Part shown: positions 16,484-25,400 of the stretch, piece by piece | Numbering within the stretch: the first letter of the stretch is position 1 | How the letters are laid out: each line of letters begins with the position of its first letter | Assembly: GCA_039815825.1 (NCBI GenBank) | Contig: JBCBYO010000010.1 | Span: 1-64,000, forward strand | From: JBCBDX01 sp039815825 | Lineage (GTDB): Bacteria; Pseudomonadota; Alphaproteobacteria; Rhizobiales; Rhizobiaceae | Direction: 5' to 3' | DNA length: 64,000 bases | Made by a program: the position numbers and the translations under genes | The notes under the pieces: model-generated | Database searches by the model: none | Seen by the model: only the letters and a program-made list of their open reading frames with translations | Told to the model about the DNA's origin: nothing

Positions 16484-17845
16484 TCATTGACGCAGTGTGC
16501 AAAGCACACAGTTTTCAAACGCATTTGCATCGGCTTCGTAAAAACCTTGTGCGGCGATTTGATAGCGTTCCATGCTTTTTCTGTCCGTAATCCATGCTTC
16601 GATCTGGTCCGTCCATTGCTCAAGATCCCGGCACGGGAGTGATGGCATTAAATTGTGCGCGGCCTCGTTGAGTTGTGGGGTGTCAGTGTGAACAGCAGGT
16701 TTGCCGAAGCGCATCGCCTCTGTAACACCGAGCCCCCATCCTTCTGCTTCTGATGGAAAAACAACGAAGTCGCAGTTTTGATAAGCCCAGCGGAGCGTTT
16801 CGTTTGAAACCGAACCCAGGTTCAAAATTTTTGCTGCCGCTTCTGGGAACCTTTCCAGCGCAGCCAAGTAGGCTTTGTATGGTTTGTCACGACCAATGAA
16901 CACCAGTTCCGGCACATTTTCAGCGCCTAGCCGCTTGATAAGCTGCGCCCAGACTTCGACAATGAAGTCGTGGTTTTTGCGCGTATTGAATGTGGAAACA
17001 TAAAGCGCGAACTTTCGTTGTTGGAGCGCAGCCACCGGATCGGTTGGTCCGGATACGGGCAAGCCTACACCAGCGAGCGCACATACGCCGACGGAAGCTG
17101 GAGAGGGTGCACCTTCTTGTTCAGCGTACCAAGAATTGACATCGCTTGCGGTGCCTTGCGACACACATATCAGCCTAGACTTTTCTTGAGCCGCCCTTAG
17201 CAACCAGCGTCGGAACCCGCTGACCATCCGCGCGGGATGAGTGTCCGGCTGCTTTAGCGGGATGACATCGTGCACCACATAACGTGTTTGAAGTTCCTGC
17301 GCCGCAATAGCATGGCTGCAGACGTCCCTGCGGTCAACAATATGCGAAATCAAGACCGGGCTGCCATTTGGCAGCGCATCTTTAATACGTCCTGCAAACA
17401 CGAACCAACCTGTTCCCCGGTAAACAAGCTTGGCACTGTTAACAAGAAGACGAACACCGACCTTGGCGGCGTTGTAAAGAACGCCTTTTCGTTCCGGCCG
17501 TGACGTCAACAACGCGGCGATGTTACGACCTGTCTCAGACTCAAAATTCTTGATCACCGATGCGCGGTTACGCCAATAAAATGATAGATCAGCTTTTGTT
17601 TGGGGCGCTTCAAATATGGCGATAAGTTCGCGTAGATGTTCAATGTCTTTATCAGTGCACGGGCGATAAACGCCCAAGGTCCGGTCAAGATAGGCAAGTT
17701 GGAAGTCTGGGTCGGCGAGTGCTGCGGCCACGATTTTCATTTCAACACGGGGTACACCGGTCGGATTTTGTGGTCCCCAGCGAAGGCAACCCGTTGCGTC
17801 AACCCAACAGGCTGGGATCGGCTCTGATGCGGTGGCTAAAGTCAT
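16484..17845 (-). CDS. Glycosyltransferase family 4-like protein, surface polysaccharide
   Basis: A 453-residue protein whose C-terminal half is a GT-B Glycos_transf_1 domain: FALYVSTFNTRKNHDFIVEV, ENVPELVFIGRDKPY, then CDFVVFPSEAEGWGLGVTEA and MRFGKPAVHTDTPQLNEAA. The EAEGWGLGVTEA segment corresponds to the family's nucleotide-sugar E-x7-E motif. The N-terminal half is less conserved and begins with an aromatic-rich stretch. It is the last gene of a four-gene leftward glycan cluster and overlaps the GT25 gene by 4 nt. It probably adds a sugar to the LPS core or O-chain; donor and acceptor are unknown. Confidence 0.82.
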   Translation of the reverse strand: MTLATASEPIPACWVDATGCLRWGPQNPTGVPRVEMKIVAAALADPDFQLAYLDRTLGVYRPCTDKDIEHLRELIAIFEAPQTKADLSFYWRNRASVIKNFESETGRNIAALLTSRPERKGVLYNAAKVGVRLLVNSAKLVYRGTGWFVFAGRIKDALPNGSPVLISHIVDRRDVCSHAIAAQELQTRYVVHDVIPLKQPDTHPARMVSGFRRWLLRAAQEKSRLICVSQGTASDVNSWYAEQEGAPSPASVGVCALAGVGLPVSGPTDPVAALQQRKFALYVSTFNTRKNHDFIVEVWAQLIKRLGAENVPELVFIGRDKPYKAYLAALERFPEAAAKILNLGSVSNETLRWAYQNCDFVVFPSEAEGWGLGVTEAMRFGKPAVHTDTPQLNEAAHNLMPSLPCRDLEQWTDQIEAWITDRKSMERYQIAAQGFYEADANAFENCVLCTLRQ

Positions 17846-18645
17846 TTGAATGCTATGATACCGGTTCTTCTTCCGCGCACCTTGTCTGTCAGCTTTCCAG
17901 TGACAATTGTCCAGCGCTTGGCGGCAGAATGAGCGAGTTTCATACGCAATTGTGCTAGACCTTTACGTGCTCCTTTGCGCGTTGCGGCGATCATGCTGCG
18001 ATGGGTTGATGCCGTACCGCCCATACGCTCGAAAATGTCTTCCTGTACAAATGGTGAGGGGACAGCCTGCAGAACCGGCCGGGCAGAAAAGAGATTTTTT
18101 GGTGGCGGTGTGAACAAAAACTCATCTGGAACATTGTTCAGATCCGTGCCAGCCGCCAGTGCTTTTTCCGCAATGTCACGATGAATTAGATATGCCGCCG
18201 ATCCGTGATGCAGCCGATGCATGACATGAAGTCCGTGGGATCCAACATTCGCAATCGGGTCTTCACTAATCACTGTGACCCGTCCAAATGTCTCCAGATG
18301 CACCACAGACTTTTCATGCGCCTTTGGCAACCAATGCGCATCCTTCAGGAACCGATCACAATCGACACCAAAAACAAGATCATCTTCCATAACAAGCGCA
18401 TGATCTTCTTCGCTGGCAACGAGCCGTCGCCAGCAGTCGCGATGGGTCATAAAGGCGCCGATAGATCCTGGATCCTGCCGTAAGCGTGAACTCTTGGCGT
18501 AAATCTCTTCAACAAAGCCGTCATCAAAGTTGCGGCAATCAAAAGCAGGCACACGTTCCCAATCCAAGCCGCGCTGCGACAACGCATCCGCCATATGGGC
18601 GAGCCGGTCGGTCGCGCGGTCTAGATTAATCAGAAGGCGTAGCAT
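17842..18645 (-). CDS. Glycosyltransferase family 25 (LPS/LOS type)
   Basis: A 267-residue protein with GT25 features: an N-terminal LLINLDRATDRLAHMADAL, then GAFMTHRDCWRRLVASEED and ALVMEDDLVFGVDC, where the EDD acidic triad fits the metal-binding motif of this fold. GT25 enzymes often add galactose to lipooligosaccharide. The C-terminus is basic. ATG 18645 is chosen because GAGG lies 6 nt upstream; GTG 18657 would add four residues. It overlaps the upstream gene by about 20 nt and the downstream glycosyltransferase by 4 nt. Confidence 0.82.
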   Translation of the reverse strand: MLRLLINLDRATDRLAHMADALSQRGLDWERVPAFDCRNFDDGFVEEIYAKSSRLRQDPGSIGAFMTHRDCWRRLVASEEDHALVMEDDLVFGVDCDRFLKDAHWLPKAHEKSVVHLETFGRVTVISEDPIANVGSHGLHVMHRLHHGSAAYLIHRDIAEKALAAGTDLNNVPDEFLFTPPPKNLFSARPVLQAVPSPFVQEDIFERMGGTASTHRSMIAATRKGARKGLAQLRMKLAHSAAKRWTIVTGKLTDKVRGRRTGIIAFK

Positions 18646-19765
18646 GTGATGCCTCACTGATCAGCTTGGAATAAACATCATTGTTCGCCGTACGCGCTTT
18701 TAAGGCCGTGATTGTATTCGCGCAGGGTGCTTTGCGATCACCAGGAATAAGGAACCGATTATAAACGAACCGAATGAACCGCTCGCGCCGTTTAATGTTA
18801 GGTTCCCAGCTATCCAGCCCAGAAAAAGCCTGGTGTAGGTCGGAGCTGTTGTCGGCTTGGCATACTAGACCGTTAATGGCGTAGTGGGCATTGCCCAAAG
18901 TGATGAGCTTCTTACCCAAAACGAGTGCCTCCAATCCAACGGTCGAATTCACAGTGATAACGCCGTCGCAAGCCTCAAGGAGTTCGCGCGTCACCGCGTG
19001 GTTGGCAAAATGGATGTTCGGCATTTTTATCACGTGATCTTGGACGGAGCGCGGAAAACTGGGGTGCTCTTTGATGACGAAATGTTTTTCTGGAAAGGCC
19101 GCCGCCAAATCGCGGACTTCGTTGTGAAGTGCCTCCATGTTTTGAATCCATGGTGACAATGCCAAAATTTGCATGTCGCTGGGGACTTGAAAGGGGACGA
19201 AGATAAAACGGTCCGGAAGCGTCCGATTTGGCCCTTTGGCTTGCAGCTTGGACTTGCGCACCTCAAAGTCTTCCGGCCAATCCGCGCCTGCTTCCGCGTC
19301 ACTTAACGCGTCATAGAAAGCTGGATTTCTCGGTAGCGTACTCAGCCCATTAATACCGGCTCGATCGGCCTGGAGCGTGCCGGGGAAAAAACCGTTTTCA
19401 AGATAAAGTCGCTTCATCCCAAGAGCTTGGGCGGCATGATCGACAAGGGCGTTGGGCGCGAGAAATCCGTTGAAGACCAGTGCTGTCCTCGAAGTGTCAA
19501 TGGCAAGCTGCTCATAAAGCGCCGCATATTGGCGGCGGATCTTTCGTCCATAAATTGAGGTATAAATGGCCTTAACGACCGTATTGCCAAACAACCAAGG
19601 ATAACGAATGGCGCGTCGCGTTGCGTTGCGCTCGGCGATATGTGCAAGGGATGCATCTACTTTTTCGTCTTTGGTACCGGATGTCGTTAGAGCATCACAA
19701 GCATTGCCTAGCGCTGCAATCAAAGGCGCCGTATTGTCCGTGTTTATGACGGCAAACCGGGTCAT
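18626..19765 (-). CDS. KpsC/KpsS-like capsule polysaccharide (Kdo-transferase-type) protein
   Basis: A 379-residue protein resembling the Capsule_synth domain of KpsC/KpsS and related Kdo transferases. Typical elements are KRLYLENGFFPGTLQADRAG, FIFVPFQVPSDMQILALSP, KHFVIKEHPSFPRSVQD and ACDGVITVNSTVGLEALVLG. In capsule systems this domain builds the Kdo linker on a lipid; within LPS-core clusters similar proteins act as surface-glycan transferases. It overlaps the upstream glycosyltransferase gene by 4 nt and the GT25 gene downstream. The activity is inferred from family resemblance only, and no other capsule export gene is present. Confidence 0.75.
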   Translation of the reverse strand: MTRFAVINTDNTAPLIAALGNACDALTTSGTKDEKVDASLAHIAERNATRRAIRYPWLFGNTVVKAIYTSIYGRKIRRQYAALYEQLAIDTSRTALVFNGFLAPNALVDHAAQALGMKRLYLENGFFPGTLQADRAGINGLSTLPRNPAFYDALSDAEAGADWPEDFEVRKSKLQAKGPNRTLPDRFIFVPFQVPSDMQILALSPWIQNMEALHNEVRDLAAAFPEKHFVIKEHPSFPRSVQDHVIKMPNIHFANHAVTRELLEACDGVITVNSTVGLEALVLGKKLITLGNAHYAINGLVCQADNSSDLHQAFSGLDSWEPNIKRRERFIRFVYNRFLIPGDRKAPCANTITALKARTANNDVYSKLISEASHATPSD

Positions 19766-20856
19766 GCGCTACCTTCTTTGAAAAGATCACTGACCGCACG
19801 GTCGGAAACCCTCGCATAAACTTCAGCGAGCTGTTTGACCTCCCTGACAATCGGGAAGTGCGTGGTCATATGCACCCGAGATGCTTTGGCCATTGTTGCT
19901 CTGGTTTCATCCTCATCCATCATCTTGCCGGCACTGTCGGCCATGGTCTGCATGTTGAGATCAGGCAAAATGTGACCGGTTTCACCCTCCACAACGAGCT
20001 CAGAGAATGCGCCCACATCGGTTGCGATCACCGGAACCCCACATGCCATCGATTCGAGCGGTGTCAGCCCAAAACCTTCCCAACGCTGCGGTGCGATGAA
20101 GAGGTCGAGCGCTTGGTACCAACGTTCAATATCTGTGTGTTCGCCAACAAATAGGATACGTTCGTCCATGCCCGCATCGGTTATTTGTGTTTGCAGTTGC
20201 TTTTGAAACTGTTGGTGCGCTTCCGTGGCACGACCGGCAATTATGGCGATCCAATCGGGCCGATCGCGAAGTGCGCTAATCATGGCCTCGGCGAAAAGGT
20301 CAGTGCCTTTTTGGGCCCGCACGCGTCCAAAGCAACCGACGATCTTTTTGTCGCTTGGCAACCCAACAGCCGTTTTGGCCTTGGCCTTGTCGGTAGGGGG
20401 GCAAAAGCGCTCGGTGTCGATGCCGTGCATGATAACTGTGTTTGGAACCTGCAGGTAGGCGGCCGTTTTTTGGCTGGTGGCGATCACCGCATCCATACGT
20501 CTGATCAGCCACTTGGTGTAAGCTGTATGTTGCCGTTGCGAGGCAGAAGTGAAGACGAGTTTAAGCGGGATACGCAATAGATGCCGCATAAACAAACCGC
20601 TCAACATTTCAGTGTTGCGCCTGGCATGCCAAATGCGCGGCTTGCCATCAGCGGGCCGCCGATAGAGCTTCGTCCATGACCAAAATGGTATTTTGACCAA
20701 CGTGTTCGGAAGTCCCGCGCCCGCAGCAGCAATCCCAAGGCCTGTAGCGCGTTGCAGCGGTATTAACTGGACGATGGTGGACGTGACGCCGGACAGGCGT
20801 TTTTTCAAGTTTGGCGCGATGACAATCAGCTGGTCAAAATCGATCGGTTGAGCCAC
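19762..20856 (-). CDS. LPS-core glycosyltransferase, LpcC/LpsE-like (GT4)
   Basis: A 364-residue GT-B enzyme. The N-terminal IVIAPNLKKRLSGVTSTIVQ and LIPLQRATGL strongly resemble rhizobial LpcC/LpsE core transferases, of which LpcC is a mannosyltransferase. The C-terminal Glycos_transf_1 domain has KKIVGCFGRVRAQKGTDLFA, DLFIAPQRWEGFGLTPLESM and ACGVPVIATDVGAFSELVV. It starts with GTG and opens the four-gene glycan cluster. The order greA, lpsE-like, other transferases, trxB and lsrB matches my recollection of the Sinorhizobium lpsEDC locus. A precise sugar assignment is not possible here. Confidence 0.82.
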   Translation of the reverse strand: MAQPIDFDQLIVIAPNLKKRLSGVTSTIVQLIPLQRATGLGIAAAGAGLPNTLVKIPFWSWTKLYRRPADGKPRIWHARRNTEMLSGLFMRHLLRIPLKLVFTSASQRQHTAYTKWLIRRMDAVIATSQKTAAYLQVPNTVIMHGIDTERFCPPTDKAKAKTAVGLPSDKKIVGCFGRVRAQKGTDLFAEAMISALRDRPDWIAIIAGRATEAHQQFQKQLQTQITDAGMDERILFVGEHTDIERWYQALDLFIAPQRWEGFGLTPLESMACGVPVIATDVGAFSELVVEGETGHILPDLNMQTMADSAGKMMDEDETRATMAKASRVHMTTHFPIVREVKQLAEVYARVSDRAVSDLFKEGSA

Positions 20857-20910
20857 GGGCGTGCCTGTTGGTTGCTACGCGCGGTGAGTAAAACCCCACG
20901 CGCGCACCTG

Positions 20911-21384
20911 TCAAACAAACTTCACATCTTCAATTTCGTAGGCACGCGCACCACCAGGTGCCTGGACCTCGATAGAGTCACCAGTTTCCTTGCCAATCAT
21001 TGCGCGGGCGATTGGGGAAGAAATCGATATTTTACCTTCCTTTACATCCGCTTCCTGGTCGCCGACGATCTGATAGACTTTGGTTTCCTCGGTATCTTCA
21101 TCAACCAAGGTCACAGTCGCGCCAAATTTGACGGTATCGCCTGACATGGCTGACACGTCGATCACCTGCGCACGCGAAATCAGGCCTTCCAGTTCCGAAG
21201 CGCGGCCTTCATTGTGGCCTTGTGCTTCCTTGGCGGCATGATACTCGGCGTTTTCCGATAAATCACCATGGGCGCGCGCTTCAGCAATCGCCTCGATGAT
21301 ACGCGGGCGTTCTTCTTGCGTGCGCCAGCGGAATTCCTCTTGCAATTGGGCGTAGCCATTGCGTGTCATGGGTACTTTTTCCAT
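20911..21384 (-). CDS. greA: Transcription elongation factor GreA
   Basis: A 157-residue GreA, the standard length. It binds the RNA polymerase secondary channel and stimulates cleavage of backtracked transcripts. The N-terminal coiled coil carries the tip motif ARAHGDLSENAEYHAAKEAQ with acidic Asp and Glu. The C-terminal globular domain includes KVYQIVGDQEADVKEGKISI and SSPIARAMIGKETGD. ATG 21384 has AAGG 7 nt upstream. The leader contains a terminator-like hairpin, described separately. Confidence 0.97.
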   Translation of the reverse strand: MEKVPMTRNGYAQLQEEFRWRTQEERPRIIEAIAEARAHGDLSENAEYHAAKEAQGHNEGRASELEGLISRAQVIDVSAMSGDTVKFGATVTLVDEDTEETKVYQIVGDQEADVKEGKISISSPIARAMIGKETGDSIEVQAPGGARAYEIEDVKFV

Positions 21385-21430
21385 GATCTAACCTTCTTTT
21401 CGTTCTTGCGGCGTTCTTTGTCCTGCGCCG

Positions 21431-21493
21431 ATGAAATAAAAGCGGTTCTCGCCAGTTTGTGCACGAGAACCGCAGCAAGTTCGCCACAGATTA
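21431..21493 (-). promoter_or_regulatory. greA promoter and terminator-like leader hairpin
   Basis: On the minus strand a -10-like TAATCT (21488-21493) has TTGCAA 16 nt upstream (21510-21515), giving a start near 21481. The transcript then meets a perfect 10-bp stem, GCGGTTCTCG/CGAGAACCGC (21442-21451 with 21464-21473), closing a 12-nt loop and followed by TTTTATTTCAT. This has the form of an intrinsic terminator and lies about 50 nt before the greA ATG. The cold-shock gene upstream already has its own terminator, so this one probably acts in the greA leader. Confidence 0.6.
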
Positions 21494-21551
21494 TGTCAAA
21501 CGGAACCCTTTGCAAGTGCTCCGTTTGCACCTGAAGCGTTTTCGCTCCTAT

Positions 21552-21579
21552 AAAAAAAGGCGGCCGGTTGACCGCCTTT
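21552..21579 (-). terminator. Rho-independent terminator of the cold-shock gene
   Basis: Reading leftward after the csp stop codon, AAAGGCGG pairs with CCGCCTTT around an 8-nt loop, and the downstream arm runs into seven consecutive T residues. It separates the cold-shock gene from greA. Confidence 0.88.
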
Positions 21580-21602
21580 CTAAAACTGATTTCAGCTTAA
21601 AA

Positions 21603-21812
21603 TTAGGCAGCTGAAAGGTTTGCAGCAGCAAATTTGCCGGAGCGTTTGTCTTGCTCGAGATCGTAGTTGACCTTTTGGCCTTCGGCCAAACCACTCATGC
21701 CGGAGCGTTCAACAGCCGAGATGTGGACGAATACATCATTGCCACCTTCAGACGGCTCGATGAAGCCAAAACCTTTAGTGGGGTTGAACCATTTAACTGT
21801 ACCTTGTGCCAT
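21603..21812 (-). CDS. Cold-shock protein, CspA family
   Basis: A 69-residue single cold-shock domain that binds single-stranded RNA and DNA and acts as an RNA chaperone. The RNP1 motif is in KGFGFIEPSEG and RNP2 in DVFVHISAVERSG, and the start MAQGTVKWFNPTKGFGFIEP is typical. AAAGG lies 8 nt before the ATG. A small hairpin (GCACCA with TGGTGC, about 21843-21859) in the 5' leader may influence translation, as in other csp genes. A strong terminator follows. Confidence 0.95.
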   Translation of the reverse strand: MAQGTVKWFNPTKGFGFIEPSEGGNDVFVHISAVERSGMSGLAEGQKVNYDLEQDKRSGKFAAANLSAA

Positions 21813-21987
21813 GCGCGTATCCTTTTTATCGCGTAAGTGCCATGCACCAAACCGTGGTGCTTCTGATCGATAAAGAGGGTAGAGACGGTCACGTTGCTTG
21901 CCTTCGTGGCGGGCATGCTGATCGATGGGTCGTTGGGCCTATTGTCGATGAGCGTCACATAGGTGCTGTTTCGACTATTCTCAATAG

Positions 21988-21999
21988 GTAAGATCTTAC
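21988..21999. promoter_or_regulatory. 12-nt perfect palindrome between csp and the MerR-type gene
   Basis: GTAAGATCTTAC is fully self-complementary and lies in the 260-nt gap between the divergent csp and MerR-family genes. A second small stem, CCTTTC/GAAAGG (about 22009-22027), is nearby. No function can be assigned. The rest of the gap holds the csp leader and no convincing ORF. Confidence 0.3.
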
Positions 22000-22043
22000 G
22001 CATGGCGTCCTTTCCACTATTGAAAGGGGGGTGACAAAAGCCT

Positions 22044-22074
22044 TACATTCCAGCTACTGGAACCTCTGGTGAAT
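22044..22074 (+). promoter_or_regulatory. CueR/HmrR-type dyad overlapping the regulator's own start
   Basis: TTCCAGCTACTGGAA (22048-22062) is a perfect 6+3+6 dyad that fits the TTCC-N7-GGAA pattern of copper-responsive MerR operators, preceded by TTACAT as a possible -35. A 19-nt spacer would put the -10 near 22069 and the start of transcription at about the first codon, implying autoregulation with a very short or absent leader. The -10 is not recognisable. Confidence 0.5.
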
Positions 22075-22078
22075 GACT

Positions 22079-22462
22079 ATGAACATATCGGAAGTCGCAA
22101 GGCGGGCAGAATTGCCAACAAAAACTGTGCGCTATTATGACGATATTGCGCTGGTGAAGCCGAATGGGCGATCGGAAGCTGGATATCGGACCTATGGAAA
22201 CGTCGAACTCAGCAAGTTGGTTTTCGTACGGCGCGCTCGCGCATTTGGGTTTACGATAGACGAGTGCCGTGAACTGCTCGGTCTCTATGAGGATGAAGAA
22301 CGCAACAGTGCCGATGTGAAAGCCATTGCGTCGAAGAAGTTAGCTGAAATCGAAGCCAAACAACGCGAGCTTCAACTACTCCATGATGAACTTGCTCACG
22401 TCGTCAAAAACTGCCACGGCGATGATCGGCCCAATTGTCCGATCATTGACTATCTGAGCTAG
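22079..22462 (+). CDS. MerR-family regulator, CueR/HmrR-type (Cu(I)-responsive)
   Basis: A 127-residue MerR protein. The N-terminal winged helix is MNISEVARRAELPTKTVRYY, a dimerisation coiled coil occupies about residues 75-110, and the C-terminal metal loop is CHGDDRPNCPI. The two cysteines are separated by seven residues, as in the CueR Cu(I) site. Such proteins activate copper-export genes by distorting an over-long spacer. No copA-type ATPase or copper chaperone gene is nearby, so the regulon must be elsewhere. The methionine at 22073 would add two residues. A candidate operator overlaps the start. Confidence 0.85.
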   Translation: MNISEVARRAELPTKTVRYYDDIALVKPNGRSEAGYRTYGNVELSKLVFVRRARAFGFTIDECRELLGLYEDEERNSADVKAIASKKLAEIEAKQRELQLLHDELAHVVKNCHGDDRPNCPIIDYLS

Positions 22463-22483
22463 CCCGCCCGTAACACCAACTGT

Positions 22484-25400
22484 CTACTCAAAATAGGATT
22501 GGAGGGGGTAGACCTCCAATTTGCCGTTTGCCAGTGCTTCGATGGCTTCACCCGCAGCAACCGCGCCTGCGATCGTTGTGAAGTAGGGGAGCTTTTGTTC
22601 CAGTGCCGCGCGGCGGATCGATTTGGAATCCGAGATCGCCTTATTGCCCGACGTGGTGTTGACGACCATCTGAACCTCACGGTTGCGGATAGCATCCTCC
22701 ACATGCGGACGACCTTCCAAAACCTTGTTTATGCGCACAGCATCAACGCCATTTTCTTTCAGGAAGGTCTGCGTACCGCCTGTCGCCATCACCCGGAAGC
22801 CGAGCGCCGCAAAACGCTTGGCGGTATCGAGAATAGCGCTTTTGTCCTCGTCCTTGACCGAAATGAAAACCGTGCCGGTCTTTGGTAACTCGCTGCCGGC
22901 ACCCATCTGCGCCTTGGCGAAGGCCATGGCGTAGTCGGTATCGAGGCCCATGACTTCACCGGTCGAACGCATCTCAGGGCCAAGCAAGGTATCCACGCCC
23001 GGGAATTTGGAGAACGGGAACACCGCTTCCTTGATCGCGATGTGTTTGAGAGCTTCGGTATCAACGGGCGCACCATAGTGGCCTACAGCACCGCCAAGTC
23101 TCTCACCTGACATGATCCGCGCAGCGATCTTCGCAATCGGCAAACCCACAGTCTTTGCAACAAAAGGAACGGTCCGCGATGCACGTGGGTTGACCTCGAG
23201 GATAAAGATCTCCCCATCTTTGATGGCATACTGAACATTCATCAGTCCGCCGACATTGAGTGCTTTGGCCAGTTGAACCGTTTGCGCTTTCAATTCAGCG
23301 ACAACCTCGTCACTGAGCGAGTGCACGGGTAACGAGCAGGCGCTGTCACCGGAGTGGATGCCGGCCTCCTCAATGTGCTCCATGACGCCACAAACATAGA
23401 CGTCCTCACCATCACATAGGCAATCCACATCCACCTCGGCCGCGCCGGACAGGTAGGTGTCAAACAGCAGCGGGTTTGTGCCGAGCAGCGTATTGATTTG
23501 GCCCGTTTTATCGTTGGGGTAACGCGCCTTGATATCTTCGGGGATCAGCTCGGGAACTGTCGAAAGTAGGTAGCTGTCTAGCGCCTTGTCGTCGCGTACG
23601 ATTTGCATCGCGCGGCCACCCAAAACGTAGGATGGGCGTACCACCAACGGGAAGCCGAGATCATGCGCAACAAGCCGTGCTTGCTCTACCGAGTGCGCAA
23701 TGCCGTTTTTCGGCTGCGTGAGATCCAGTTTAATTAGCAATTTTTGGAACCGGTCGCGATCTTCCGCCAGGTCGATGGCATCCGGCGATGTGCCCAAGAT
23801 TGGTATGCCCGCATCTTGCAAAGCCTCGGCAAGCTTAAGAGGCGTTTGCCCGCCAAACTGAACGATGACGCCAACAAGCTCACCCTTGGCTTGTTCGACC
23901 GCCAAGATTTCCAACACATCTTCAGCCGTTAGTGGCTCAAAATAAAGCCGATCGGATGTGTCATAGTCGGTTGAAACCGTCTCGGGGTTACAATTGACCA
24001 TGATCGCTTCAAAGCCAGCGTCGCGCAGTGCAAATGCTGCGTGACAGCAGCAATAATCGAACTCAATTCCCTGGCCGATCCTGTTTGGCCCCCCACCCAA
24101 AATCACGACCTTCTTGCGGTCCGATACGTCAGCTTCCGACCGTAGCGCACCATCAAACGGCTCCTCGTAGGTCGAGTACATATAAGCCGTTGGTGAGGCG
24201 AACTCGGCGGCACAAGTATCGATGCGTTTGTAAACCGGAACGACGTCCAGCGCGTGCCGAGCGGTCCGCACTTCATCCGCGTTTTTGCCTGTTAGACTGG
24301 CAAGTCGCTGATCTGAAAAGCCAGCGGCCTTAAGCATGCGCATATTGTCTGCATCTGCAGGGAGGCCGTGGGCGCGAACACGATCTTCAAGCGCGATGAT
24401 CTCTGACATGCGTTCTAAAAACCACGGGTCAATCTTACAACCCGCGTGTATCTGCTCATTGGTGAAGCCAAGGCGCATGGCTTGCGCGACCATGCGCAGG
24501 CGGTCTGGCGTAGGCGTGCCGATGGCCGCTTTGATGGCGTTCTCATCGTCACCTTCGCCAAGGCCTGGAATTTCGATTTCATCCAAACCGGTGAGGCCGG
24601 TCTCGAGGCCACGTAGCGCTTTTTGCAGTGATTCCGCGAAGGTCCGGCCAATCGCCATGACTTCACCGACGGACTTCATCGCCGTTGTCAAATAGGGCTC
24701 TGCCCCCGGGAATTTCTCAAAGGCAAAGCGAGGGATCTTGGTGACAACATAGTCGATGCTCGGCTCAAAAGAGGCAGGCGTCGCCCCGCCTGTAATGTCA
24801 TTTTCAAGCTCATCGAGCGTGTAACCGCAGGCAAGTTTCGCGGCGACTTTTGCAATCGGAAAGCCCGTTGCTTTGGAGGCCAAGGCTGATGAGCGTGACA
24901 CGCGCGGGTTCATTTCGATGACGACCAACCGACCATCATCCGGATTAACCGCGAACTGCACGTTGGAACCACCGGTCTCGACGCCGATCTCACGCAAAAC
25001 CGCGATCGAAGCGTTGCGCATGATTTGATATTCTTTGTCAGTCAGCGTCAGGGCAGGGGCAACGGTGATGGAATCACCGGTGTGAACACCCATCGGATCG
25101 ACATTTTCGATGGAGCAGATGATGATACAGTTGTCCGCTTTGTCGCGCACAACTTCCATCTCATATTCTTTCCAGCCAACGACGCTTTCATCGATCAGCA
25201 CTTCGGTCGTCGGTGAAGCGTCAAGTCCTCGCTCGACGATCGCCATGAACTCTGACGCATTATAGGCAATGCCGCCGCCCGTGCCGCCAAGCGTGAAAGA
25301 GGGCCGGATCACGGCCGGCACGCCAATTTCGTCAAGAGCAATGGCGGCCTGAGCCATGGCGTGGCGCATATAGCGTTGCTTGCGATCAGATGTGCCGTCG

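Noticed and set aside
21695..22003. 102-residue frame overlapping the cold-shock gene on the same strand
   Set aside because: Its second half is the cold-shock gene in another frame, and the first half covers the csp leader and promoter. No ribosome-binding site supports it.
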